Assembly (NCBI GenBank): GCA_021234535.1
Contig: CM037840.1
Location: forward strand, 28,285,520 to 28,349,519
Direction: 5' to 3'
From: Stichopus chloronotus
Lineage: Eukaryota > Echinodermata > Holothuroidea > Aspidochirotida > Stichopodidae
Length of the DNA stretch: 64,000 nt
Shown here: positions 24,497-36,400 of the stretch, one piece after another
How the letters are laid out: the number at the start of each line of letters is the position of its first letter
Numbering within the stretch: position 1 is the stretch's first letter
The notes under the pieces: model-generated
Database searches by the model: none
Told to the model about the DNA's origin: nothing
The model's input: the letters and a program-made list of their open reading frames with translations, nothing else
Program-made: the position numbers and the translations under genes

Positions 24497-25067
24497 TATT
24501 ATTACTGACTGTTTACTGTCTTAGTACCTTTTATGATTCACGTAGTTATTATTGTATGTATGGAAGTTCTCTCTTATCAATTCTTGTGTTTTTTTGTTTG
24601 TTTTTTTTTTCCTTGTCTTATGCTGTTGTATATATTTGCCTTCTTTAGTTTCTTTTACGTTTCATATAACTGTTTTATATTTATTTGTCTTAAGTATGAA
24701 TTGTTTTACAATTTCCTTTTATTTTTTATGATAACCTTTCACAGTTTACATGGCTTACTTTTGTGCTTAGAATTCCCCCCCCCCCCCTTTTTCACCTTTC
24801 GTGTACTTTAACCTTTTTCCATGTCCCATGTTGTTGTATATTTGGCCCTTTTTTGTTTTCCTTACGTTTCATTTAATTTTCCTTCTACAACCGGTTTGTA
24901 TTAATATGTCATAATTATGAATTGTTTTATATTTCTTTTATTTTTCTAACTTTTAAAGTCTCTTACATTGTACAGAGGGCCTCGGGGAAGATTAGCTCTG
25001 GCTAACCGAGTCTTACCCTCTTTTTATAAAGTTTAAATAAAATAAATAAAAAATTAAATAAATAAAA

Positions 25068-27240
25068 TCCCCAACAAAGCAATGGTAGCATAATCGGATT
25101 CCGTATAAATTATCAAATCGTGGCTACTAGAGGCAAGTGTTACCACAAATGTTTCAAGTTGGGGTTTTAAAAAAGTCGTCCATTCGACGTTTAACAGCGT
25201 CGTCAAAAGTATTAAGACATTAGAGCGATGTCCAGTGGACGTCGTAGCGACTTCTGAAAGTAACTGGCCAGCAGTGTGACGTCTTCGAGAGGACGTCAGC
25301 ATATCTGACGCTGACTCCAATCAGACCAACTGAAACTAATCCTGACGTCGATCAGACCACAAAATGTTTACTGGGTTAATGAGTAAAAATATTATGCAAT
25401 GAAGTATTTTGATAGGTGGGGAAAGCATGAGATGAGTGATGGTTAACCTGCTGTGGGAGAGGGTTGTAAGGGACTGGAGGTGTCCCCCATTCTCTTTTGA
25501 GAAATTTTCACCTACGAGGTAACCTTAGATGCAATCTGGTGCAATATTTTGCATCTTCTGAAGTCATAAAATGTGCTAGACTGAGATATGCAAACTCATG
25601 TCCAACTGCAGGTGTTTCACATATTCCGCGGGACTATCGTCGCACCTATCTGGAATATGGAAAATTCAAACTTGCATTCCAGAGTGGATGAGAATTTTGC
25701 CAATATCAGATAACCTTAAACACAATCTGTTGTAATATATAGTAGACTTCTTTCCATGTCATAAAAATGAGCTAGACTGAGATATGAAAAATTCAAACTG
25801 GCATTTCAGAGTTATTGAGATTTTTTTTCAATTATCAGATTACCTTAAACAGACACTCCTGCAATAGTAGGCATCTTTCTATGTCATAAAATGAACTAAA
25901 CTGAGATAGGAAAAATTCCATTTGGTATTTCAGATTTTACCACTATTAACGCTTCAACACACTTTAATATGAGAAATTCCAAGTGGTATGTCGGATTTAT
26001 TGCGAATTTCCCAATTACCAGATAACCTTAGACGCAATCTGGTGCAATTTTAGGCATCTTTCTATATACAATGAGCTAGACTGAGTCTACTGAGATATGA
26101 AAAATTCCAACTTTTATTTCAGATTTACTGAGAAATTTTTCAATTAGGTCTACCATCTAACCTTAGACATAATTTTGGGCAATATTTGGCATGGCATTTC
26201 AAGCCATAAGATGAGACACCCCCCACACCCCGGTCGCGACGGCCCTGTCTGCGGCCACGAACGGTTCTGAAAATTCAAGCGCAGGCGCAGTGTTGTTTCA
26301 AGTTTCAACAGTTTGAGGTTTTGGATATTTTGCGATGGCATGGTAATTTAGCAAAGGCTAGGTACTGGTACCGGTACACTACATGTACACTGCACTGACA
26401 CTGTTATCCAATCAAACCCGACAGCTGAACTGTGTGAACACCGAGCAGGAGAGTATAACATTCAATTTACCCAACGATCGTTCAGTTTACAAGGTTTCTG
26501 TTGAGACCTCTTTTGAAACTTACTTATTATATTAACTTCATTTAATTGAATGATTACAGTAGCCCAAGCAACTTCAAATAGCATGTATTTCGAATAAACG
26601 ACACATGTTTTTATCAGGCATGCCTTTGCTTTTAATTCTTATCGTATCCTACCACACGTGTGTATTGGGTGAAATTGTAACATTAGGCTGTGAATCCTGT
26701 GAAGGGGAATCCCATGTTGATTTGCTTTTGGGACTCTAAAATTTGGCGTTATAGTGTATGCTTTCATTTGAAGGATATTCTGTAAGCCATTGAAGACAAA
26801 AAGAAGTGAATTCATGTTTTTCACTACATAATGATTATCGTCGGGAAATATAGTCATTAGTCAGAAATGGGGCCTAGCCTGGGGAGACAAGTCTCTACCT
26901 AGTAGTACTCAGTAGTAAGACCTAACGTTAACGTTATAGACAATGAAAAATGAGTAAGAAAGTAAGAGCAAGACACCTAGGCTAGCCTGGTAGGCCCTTT
27001 ATCCACTGACAGTGCCCTGTTTATAGCCTGCATAATGTGAGGCTTAGGCTACAGTCAACTTGTGAAATTGTGTCAATGTTTACCGAGTTATACTGAGTTA
27101 TAGACCATACTGCCTAAGCAGGCTAGAGAAAATGTAAGTTTGACCTAGGCCTGTGTCAGATCATAAATTTAGTATTTTCAGGGGAAAAATCCCCTGCACA
27201 GAATTGCCAGTTTGGAATGTTTGCACACTGGGTGGGGGAT
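25068..27240. other. Intergenic stretch, no gene seen
   Basis: Apart from the tandem repeat at 25500-26190 it contains a short CpG-richer patch around 26220-26300. That patch includes GCGCAGGCGCAG, which resembles an NRF-1-type promoter motif. No coding exon can be supported. Confidence 0.5.
25500..26190. repeat. Degenerate tandem repeat, ~130-170-bp units
   Basis: About four to five units sharing, in order, AGATAACCTTAGACGCAATC, TGGTGCAAT, GGCATCTTTCTATGTCATAA, AATGAGCTAGACTGAGATAT, GAAAAATTCCAA and TTTCAGATTTACTGAGA. Units are clearly diverged. Intergenic. Confidence 0.75.
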
Positions 27241-27248
27241 AGTTTTGG

Positions 27249-27874
27249 CCAGACTGTAAACTTTTTTTTTTTGCACGGGGAATGCAAAAATGCAGTGGGA
27301 AAATTGCGTGGGGAAAACTCGGAATACCAATTCAATTTAATTTTGCACGGATTACTAAACGATGCGAAGAAAATAACGAAGCTAAGTATGAACAAACTCA
27401 CAAAAACACAAGTCACAACCCTCAAAAGCATGTTACTTTCTCTTTCAATGATGTCCATATAACGTTTGGTAAAACATCATAAGTCAGTCCTGTGCTCTTT
27501 CCTACAGGTTAGAAACGTGGTCAGACTAGTTTAATCGAGTGGCTGTTAAAGAAAATTGTTTATGCGATCAGCGATCCCACTGCTTCAAAGAAACAGCTAT
27601 GATGATAAGCCACCCATATAGGAACACCATGCAATGATTCTGTACGATGTAACACATTGTATAGAAAAGTAAAGTTTATGTTCTCAATGAAATGCATTAA
27701 TCAAGGAATAATTTGCGCTGCACGGGGCTGCATGCGGCCGCGTGGAACAACTTAATATTGATTAAAAAAGTGCACAGATTGCACTAAAAACTGCAGAAGT
27801 GCACGGACGGGAAAACGGCAGTCTGGCCTGCGCGGGCAACGCGATCCACGCGCAGGCCAAACTTTACAGTCTGG
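27249..27874. mobile_element. 626-bp hAT-type MITE with 8-bp target duplication
   Basis: Terminal inverted repeats CCAGACTGTAAA (27249-27260) and TTTACAGTCTGG (27863-27874) are perfect over 12 bp. They are bounded by identical 8-bp flanks AGTTTTGG at 27241-27248 and 27875-27882. An 8-bp duplication is characteristic of hAT transposases. Near the right end, TGGCCTGCGCG and its complement CGCGCAGGCCA can form a hairpin. No transposase frame is present. Confidence 0.85.
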
Positions 27875-27882
27875 AGTTTTGG

Positions 27883-30272
27883 TAGTTCAGGAGGGCACAG
27901 ATAAACCTTTCTTCATCTGTGAAATTGTGTTGGCAAGTATTGTTAGTCGGTTTAGAAGTTTATCATCAGTGAGTACTGCCTGTTACTCATATACTGTCAT
28001 AACGCTGGTAGCAGATTGCGCGGATAATGTGAAATTTTGTTTAATTTACCCTTCTGTTCATAACTTTTTTAACTCTTGGAGGTAAATCATCTTTGCTTTC
28101 ATTTCTGCACAGGGAATGTCTCTCCTGAAAATAGCAAATATTCCTATCAGGGCAGAAATTCAGACAAAGATTAGCTAGTCCTATCCATGTAGGTTACAAA
28201 AATGATGACTGTGATCTGTGCAAAGAAGCCAAGAAATGTTACATAATCTGCACAGTCCAAGGAAATTTCTATTGGTAGATGTGTAGAAGGTCCACTGATA
28301 GGTTTCATCTCCAACGTAACGGACACTAGTATTCTTCCCCCACTGATTTATGAATGGTGAACTTTTATCAGCACACTTTTGAACTGCCGAAAGATATCCC
28401 GAAATTCTCATGCAGTTTGCCAACATTCCAGTCTAGCCTTATTTTGACTGGCAACTTTTAGAGCGTGCAGTGTATGCAAATTCATGACTTTCATTCTTTT
28501 GGCCTAGGAAGCATATCTCAAGTTATGCTGATACTTAGACCTTGGCCATACCGGAAAGTATGTTGACCATGTACATCAAACAATTACACGAAGGTAGAGC
28601 TGAATCTGTTCTGCATGTAGGCAGTTGCTGCAGTCCAAGCAAAACGTTTATGACATGAATCCCAAAATTTCAAAATGGTGCAATTACGATCGCCCTTAAT
28701 TTTGTATTAGGTGAATCCCAATTTTTACATTTTACAAAAAAAGATAACATTTTCATATGATATACATAGTGAAATTTGCACAGTTTATAAGGTATGTCAT
28801 TTATCAAATAAATCCTAGTAATTCCAAATGTTATTTACTCCTAAATACATAGAAGTAGATGACAAGAGTGACAAAGCTAAACTTGTACCATACATCACAT
28901 TTGAACTGAAAAGAACTTTGAGCAATAGTCTACTTTATTTGGAAACATACTCAGTTACAGTTTATTGAATCTTAGCAATTACCATCAAAATCTAGTACCA
29001 CGCAACATTTTGATGTCTATCTGTCTGTGGTTAGCTGTGATTCATTTTGGCTTTTGGCTGAACTGCGATTGAGCGGGCGGTATCAACAATGGTGTCTTTA
29101 CACAGCTTTACTAGGCACTGTGTTATCTTGTTGTCCAGATGCACAGTACCTGCTATTTTTCTGTATACCTGTTAGCTGTAAATTTTGATACCATTGATGT
29201 AGGTATCAACTGCCATACCAGGTATATGAGTATATCGATGCAGCTTACTTGACATGATAATAATATTTAATTACTCCTAAGCAGTTGGTTGCTATCCCAG
29301 GCCACTTTAATTCATTGTCTGGAAATGCCTTAAGTCTCCCAATTGCCCTGCCCCCATGGAACTACATAGATATTAAAAACAGCATAGCTCCATGCTAAGA
29401 CACCCATAAACTATGTAAAAATCTCATCTTGCGCAATAAATCTTACGTAAAAGACATAAGAGAAAAAACTCAGTAAAGTTAAAAAAGTACTCTCTCTGGG
29501 ATAAACCTTAACCCACCACGATGTTGACCGTCAAGATCGTCAATATCAAAGGAAGGAATTCTGTGAATGGGCCTGTTAGATTTGAAGATACATTAGGTCC
29601 TGGCCTCTTTTTTGTGCAGCCGGTCATCAATGAATCTGATTTTAATTCAACCATGGGTCAGTTGTTTGTGTCCCAGAGTTTCCTCAAGTCAGTGGTGTAT
29701 CTGACTGAGGAGTAACTGCAGTAAAGTCTTATTCATTCATACTGGACGCCACTCATTTTCGGTCATTTCATGTTTTGTTTCGGTATCGTTGATCTCGTAA
29801 TTTTTCATGGTCAGCTACTCACGTACAACAATGTATGTGTGTGTGTCATGCTGCGACAGAATGCTAATGTCACTTTTCCTTTGAAAATGCGAAAATGTAT
29901 TGATGAGATGAGCAAAATCATATGTGGATACCTTTAAAGCAACCTGACTCACAAAATGTGACCACAGGCGACTCTTTCTTCATTGCTCTGTGATTTCACT
30001 GGAAGTCAATGATTTGTCTGAAGAAAAATGTCGCCATGGTATGTGATTACAGTTAATCATGTCACATCGTATTGTGTCTGGTGTGAAAAGGTCATTATTT
30101 CAGCTTCTCGTCTCATTGCATGGTATCACATGATATCACACCTGAAGGGCCTTAGGTGACCGCTTTCCCACTCATTGCAGTTGTGCAAAGAGAAGACAAC
30201 TATTGACCTAATAATGCATCTTTAGAAAGAGATCTCTCTTTTATTTTCCGTTAGAACCCTGACACTTTAACA
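27883..30272. other. Upstream region of the SPAG1-like gene
   Basis: AT-rich with no recognised element except the short frame at 29521-29715. A sequence resembling a 3' splice site (TTTTCCGTTAG, ending at 30254) lies 18 bases before the start codon. A non-coding first exon upstream is therefore likely, but I cannot place it. Confidence 0.4.
29521..29715 (+). other. Unrecognised 64-codon open frame upstream of the SPAG1-like gene
   Basis: Starts MLTVKIVNIKGRNSVNG and ends SVVYLTEE before TAA. It has unremarkable codon use and ends 558 bases before the SPAG1-like start codon. No family recognised, no splice sites needed. It could be chance, a fragment of an old element, or an upstream open frame if the SPAG1 transcript starts far upstream. 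Confidence 0.2.
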
Positions 30273-30409
30273 ATGGAAGCTGACAGCGTAAAGCATCTTT
30301 TGGATAAACCTGTGGAGTCCAGTGGGGTTCCGGTAGAACACATGGATTACGAGTACATAACAAAGTCGTCGGATGTCAAAGAGTTGGAGAAGATTCTCAA
30401 AGCTCTCAG
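30273..30409 (+). CDS. SPAG1: SPAG1-like exon 1
   Basis: Residues 1-46. VPVEHMDYEYITKSSDVKEL then EKILKALR matches the human N-terminus (IPIEHLDFKYIEKCSDVKHL then EKILCVLR). Donor GTACAG. Confidence 0.93.
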
Positions 30410-33400
30410 GTACAGTCATTTTCTTCGACACTACTCGCTCGTTGTTGGGCTGCTCTCAGTGCATTTAGCCCTGAAATGGTTTGAACGAAAACCATTTTAA
30501 AAAAAAATGACGTAATTATTTCTGAAAAATCTGATTGTTCATTTAAATATTGGTGCCTATTGATGATGTACAGCTTTCTTATCAGGTTTTACATTTTTCC
30601 ACCATATGAGCAATTGTAAAAGCTCGGTGGCTTTTTGCAGTGTCGTGGGTCTTATTAGGGTTACTTGGGTTTGAGAGTATACATTCAAGGACCATACCGG
30701 TACTGGTGTAATAGTGTGAGATTGACCAAGGATATCGTTATGAGCTCCTGATATCGTTTGTGAAATGACCCAAATGTTGTCATCTGTAAGGAAAAAAAGC
30801 CAAGGTCTCTCCAAACAGATTTGGATGATGTACAATTAGTAAATAGCACATGGAAGCAAGAATTCAGACTTTACCAAATACACTTTAGTGAACTGCTTTC
30901 ATCAATATGCAAATAGAGTATTGTCATTTTACAAAGTTCTACACAAGGTCACCATGTATAATGGGACATGTTTGCCAGCTGTAGCGAAGTTGAAGTTGAT
31001 TCAACAGATCCATATTAATGGCAGTAACCCATCACCCCAAGCTACATTCAAATTCTCAACTGGATCTACTCTTTGATCGACAGCAAAATGGAGAGATGCA
31101 GAGTAGCTCGTATTGCACAGCGTACACAGGGATCCATTGTTTTGATTACACATGTGGAGGAATTTTAGACTGGCTGGGGGAGGGGTTAGACGTAAGTGGT
31201 CGGGAGAAATAAAACAGTCTGGGATGATGACACGTTAATCTTTAAGCATGATTTCTGCTCACTCAGGTCCGGTAAGGAGGGGTTCTATCCCGATCTCATC
31301 CGTCACTGTGAAGATCGGATCAGAAAACTCAACCCTAAAAGGTAAGCAATGTTCAAGAGTTTATTCCTTTGCTGAAATGTGAACGATGCTATGAGTTTCT
31401 GCTAAGTATGTCTGTTTAGTACGTACAGGTGGATGCTAATTTTGTATGTGCGTGATCTTAAAATCGACATCGTTCCTGTCGTGTGCAAATGTTATAGCTC
31501 ATTTGGAGACTTTAAATACTTCTCAGAAGATATTTTAAATCTGTCTCAAAAAGTATCTCATAATCGTTATTTCTAAATCTATCTCTGACATGTATCTAGT
31601 CTACCAGGGCTCTCCACAGGTTACCAGTTTAAGTTTCATTACCCTTCCCTACTTCTGGGTTTAAAATTGACTGCATCGTTTGAAAAATTGGACATCTGGT
31701 ATGGCAGTATGGACTGCTGCACAAGAAATAACCGCTTCATTCTAACTGTTACAATCAGTGCTCCACACGATTGGATACAATTGGAACTTGTAAAGTTAGA
31801 AATCAGTCTGATCGGTACAGGCCTACACACAGGCTAGACTCCACAAGTGACTCTGAGGCGGGTCCATTGACCCCCAGGTCTAAATGGTGATTGCTGCAGT
31901 AATGATAAGGTTAATCTGCATGGTTTGCAATCGCAAGCCACTCAGTTTTCTTCGTAAGGAAAAGCTGGCTTGAACCATGAGTACTGTACATTTCCTGCTT
32001 AGTTTTTAGGTGCAAGATAGTTTCAGTTTACAGTTAAACATATTTTGCTTTGGGTCAAAGGTCAGTACTGGTCGTAAGATTTCAATGTAATACTAGAGGC
32101 AATGCTAGTTGACTGAAGAAAAAAGTTGAGTGAGGTTTTGAGTAGAGGTCAAAGGTTGCATGACATCAGCAGATAGGTAAATTGAAAGTCGGTGTAATTT
32201 TAATCCAACCAAGCAGTAGCATTTGTTAATCCTGCATTTGCAGCAAAGCGTTACGAAAGGACAAACGGCCTGCAACGGAATTTGATGTTGGCAAGGAGGA
32301 ATGGCAAAGGCTGAACTCTGACATCAAAGTAAGTAAATATCCTCATGGAAGTTTAATGCCCTGAAGTTTTGGCCAAAAAAAGTCCTCAGTTTAAAAAAAA
32401 AAATTGCCCCTTGGACATGAATTTTGATTGAGGTTATGATTCCATTCTTTGACTCTCTCAGTTTTGATCTGATGTTCATCTTTGTGGATCCACTGTAGTT
32501 CAGTAGTAGCACTTGAACCAGAGCTTGTGAAGTGGTTGATGAGTTGAAATGCCTTGTGAATGATATGTACCAGGAAAAAAGAAACACAAAGACAGTTGTT
32601 TCACATCTACATTTTTGCCTCTCAGAAGGTTTTTAGAGCTACAGCACTTTATTTTGAAGGAGCACGGGTACTTATGAAACACATCTTACATAACTTTTTG
32701 CACTTCCCGTCTCCGAAATGAAGTATAGAGATCATATCTATTTTACACATCTGTGGTAATGTTTGAATTTTTCTAAGTGTTGATGCTAAAATAATATCAT
32801 ATTATTTCTAACATATAATCCAAACTAAAACATTGGCCATCAGTGTTAAACCAGGGTATCACAACTGCTTGCTTCAAGTTCACTCTTTGTAGAAAATGTG
32901 TCAACTTCAGTCACTACATGTCAAGAATGGAAAATGAGAAATGAGTGAAAATTTCACCAGTATACTTGAAATATGTCCCACGTTAACGTATCAAACATAA
33001 ATTTGGTTCTGGACTATTCTTTTAAGGAATAGACTTCATATTGAAAAGAAAAACTTTTTAAACGCAGTATCTCAAGAAGTGATGCTTTTGACAGATGTTG
33101 CATAATTTGGTATGTACTTGTACAGTACCACATTTGTAGAAATGATTTTCTGTTTGGTGGAGACCAGAGCTCAGCTTATGTCATCAGAGGACAGATTTTG
33201 AAAACCACTTTAAACACGAGAATGAAACCCTCAGCAGATTGTCTATTTAGTATGTAGTTGTACCACTATTGCTTCAGCTGAAAAACATGTCAGGTGAGAA
33301 GGTGTCAGATTGTGAAAAACACACAAATTCTTCCAGTGGTAAAACTTGGATAGATTTCTTGTTTAGTTTGTAAGTGTACAATGTTGATTACAATATGCCT

Positions 33401-36400
33401 ATTGTTTGTGGTGGAGCTCAAATTTCATTTGGAATCAACACTGTCAAGTTGTGTAAACATCCGACCATCACAATTTTATCAGGACAGAATTCCCGGCAGT
33501 TCACATAATTATTATGCAGTGTACTACATGGGAAGAGATGGAAATTATTTTGGGTGAAGATTGGTTGGAATAAATTGCAGTTGTTTTGTTCATGAGATAT
33601 GTTAAGCACAACAAGCGTTGGTTGTCATTTTAAGTCAACAGTAGTTAATGTGAGGGTGCTGTTTGATCATATAGTTTGTCAGAAAATGTATGAGTTACCT
33701 GAAAAAGTCTTGGAACACTCTGATAATTTTGTTTTCACTTTTCATGCCTGGAAACGTCAGGATAAAAAATGTCATGAAATATACTTTGAACTAGTAAAAA
33801 AAAATTTCTGTCTTTCACAAATGTTTGCCATTATTTTTTTTTTATCAAATTCTGGTATGTTTATCAGCTTTTTGGTCATTAGTTGGTCATGTTAAAGTCA
33901 TGAAATTTTATTTTCCTTAAAGTGCAGGAACCCTGTTTTTCTAATTCAAAACAATGCATGCTTCATTAAATGCTTTTTTATCTCAGATGGTGTCAGTTGT
34001 CCATTGCCTTCACGTAAATTCATAAACTAAAGTAAAATTGCTGGCTCATGAGGCTTTGCTTTTCCCTGTAGGACTTCGTCGACCAGGCCCATTTGGCTGA
34101 TCAGTCTATGAAGGACGAGGCAGAGATGGACGACAAAGAGAACATACCGGTCAGGGGTTCTGTCACCATCGATACATCCGGTCAGAAATCCGCAGTAAGT
34201 AACCATGACAATCCAGACATATGAATTGTCTCAAATTGTGCAGTCTCTGTAATGTTCACTCAAAGTTGGTATTTATAAGAGACAAAGCTTTTAGTGCTCA
34301 TATCTTACTACTGAAAATTCTTTCCAACTTATGTAACCTTGCTTCCCATTCCTCTGCACTTTCAGACGAGTTCAGAGCCAGATTTCAAGCCGTCCGGCGA
34401 CCGGATCAGATCCCACGATTACAGGTCCTGGGAGAAGTACGATGCAGACAAAGAAGTGGAAAGGGTGGATGAGTCGGAAGAGACCAAGACTACCCGGAGG
34501 CAGGCCCAGCAGCTCAACTCATCCAGATCGGCAGGCATTCAGGAAAAGCTGAAAACGGAGGGTATGTGTCTAGAGTTTATGGTCGTGAAACGAGAGATCC
34601 TCTGATACTTGTGTTATTTTCAAACAGCAGTCTGTCCTTTGCTGTGAAAATGTACACATTTACTAATTTCTTATCAAAAGTATGTGTGTTAATGTGGTTT
34701 TTTTTTTTTTATGTTCATAGCCTGTTTTGCATTGTCATGTTTGTATATCCTGGCTGGCAAAGAGGTTAGAATTCACATAGATATATTTAGATAGTGGCTA
34801 GGATACCCTAATTTGTCCTCCTTTCAGTGGAGGTCAAACGTCACTCAAGTATGGCATTTACATCCTTGTATTTTCTGGTTCTCCTTGTCCCAAGAGGGCA
34901 ATGGATCTGTTTCAGCAGCTGTTACTCCATCAAATCGACTGTGATTCGCTCAGAAGAAAATTTCTAGAAGCCTCAAAAAGATGCTTGATTAGCTGATTAT
35001 CCTCTCCACCCTGACAAGTGATTCTATCAAACAAAATACAATTTTCTATTCCTCATGTAATGTAATCTTATCTACCCCCCACACACACACGCCCTGCCTT
35101 CACTTGTCTGGATTTGGTCAAAGCGTCTGCTCTGCAACCTTAGCAAGGCTCACGTTCACTCAACAAAAAAGAAGCTAATTCTTTCGTATGTTTTGTGGCG
35201 GGAGGGGGGGGGGGGGATGGTAGGGTGGGAAAGAGGGCATGTAACTGTGCCTTAAGACATCCTCCTGTTCTATAATTTCCCGCATTGGCATTGTGTGCCT
35301 CAAGAAACATCACTGTTTAATTTTCTTTGTTTGCCCTCTCTAGGTTATTCACCCAAAGAACTGGAGATGCTAGCTAACAGAGAAAAGGATAAAGGCAATG
35401 AGGTAATAATTTCGTTTTGCAGTTCATGAAACATCACAACCTGTTGAGGCTGGGGTGGTGTGGATGGAGGGGGGTGGAAGAGGAGGAAGATAAGTAAGGG
35501 AGTGAGATGGGGGAAGGATAGGGTTGATGTTGGCAAAATTAGTTAAAGGACTCAAAAGATTGCTTTCCATTTGAAGGTGATGGTATCTCACGTCAGACTC
35601 TGTATGTTATAGTGATGAGGGAAAGCAAACTCAGTCTATTGTCTCCGTGTTTACTAAATTTACTTCTGTGACTTTGTGTGACTTTCCCCCAATACTTCCT
35701 ACCCTCAAGAACCCCACACAGCTCATCAAAAAAGCAAAGATTTAATTTTCACTCTTAACAAATTTGATTTGCTATTCTCCTAAAAAAAGGGCTTGTCACA
35801 GCATGGGAATGGTTACCAATTTTGACCCTTATAAATAAATGGAAGCTTCCATGAATGGTGGGGGTTTTTCTGTGCCACAATTCTTCACACAACTTCTCAG
35901 AGTAGATCATACCATTGTTTCATCTCAGGCATTCAGGGCAGGAGACTATTCTGAAGCCATTGTCTATTACTCTCGAAGTCTCTCTGTCATACCGTCAGCG
36001 CCGGCTTACAACAACAGAGCTTTGGCAAGTAAGTGTATGTGTGTATTATGATTTGGTGGATGGCCATGGTACTTCAATTTTTAGTTGTCTCATGTTTGTA
36101 TGTAATTATTCATACAAAGATGTAATGTTTTGGAATGTCTTGGTTACCCTTAGCACTAGGTTTAGAATTTGTTGTTTCTGCCCACTTGAAATGTCTTAAT
36201 AAGTGTCTTTTGCAGTGTCTTGTGGGTTTATTTTTAGGATGCCTTGTCACTCGCCTGGTAACTCAAATGTTACCTGTTCACATGGCGGAAGTTGTAACCA
36301 GTCTGAATGATTTCACAAATCTGGACTGTCTGGACAATTCTTTAGCCCAAAATTTGTCGATAAATGGGCATTAATTTCTGCTCTTTTCTTTCTACTCTTT

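Larger units (their letters stand above)
21290..25067 (+). mobile_element. Dead LINE (non-LTR retrotransposon), jockey/CR1-like type
   Basis: A plus-strand element with a zinc-knuckle ORF1 remnant, an endonuclease plus reverse transcriptase ORF2, an AT-rich 3' region and a tail of TAAATAAAATAAATAAA type ending near 25067. There is a GC-richer 3' stretch with CTCGG and CCGAG that could pair just before the tail. No long terminal repeats are seen. The 5' boundary is approximate and a target-site duplication could not be fixed. Clade is inferred only from APE endonuclease plus RT order and tail. Confidence 0.88.
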
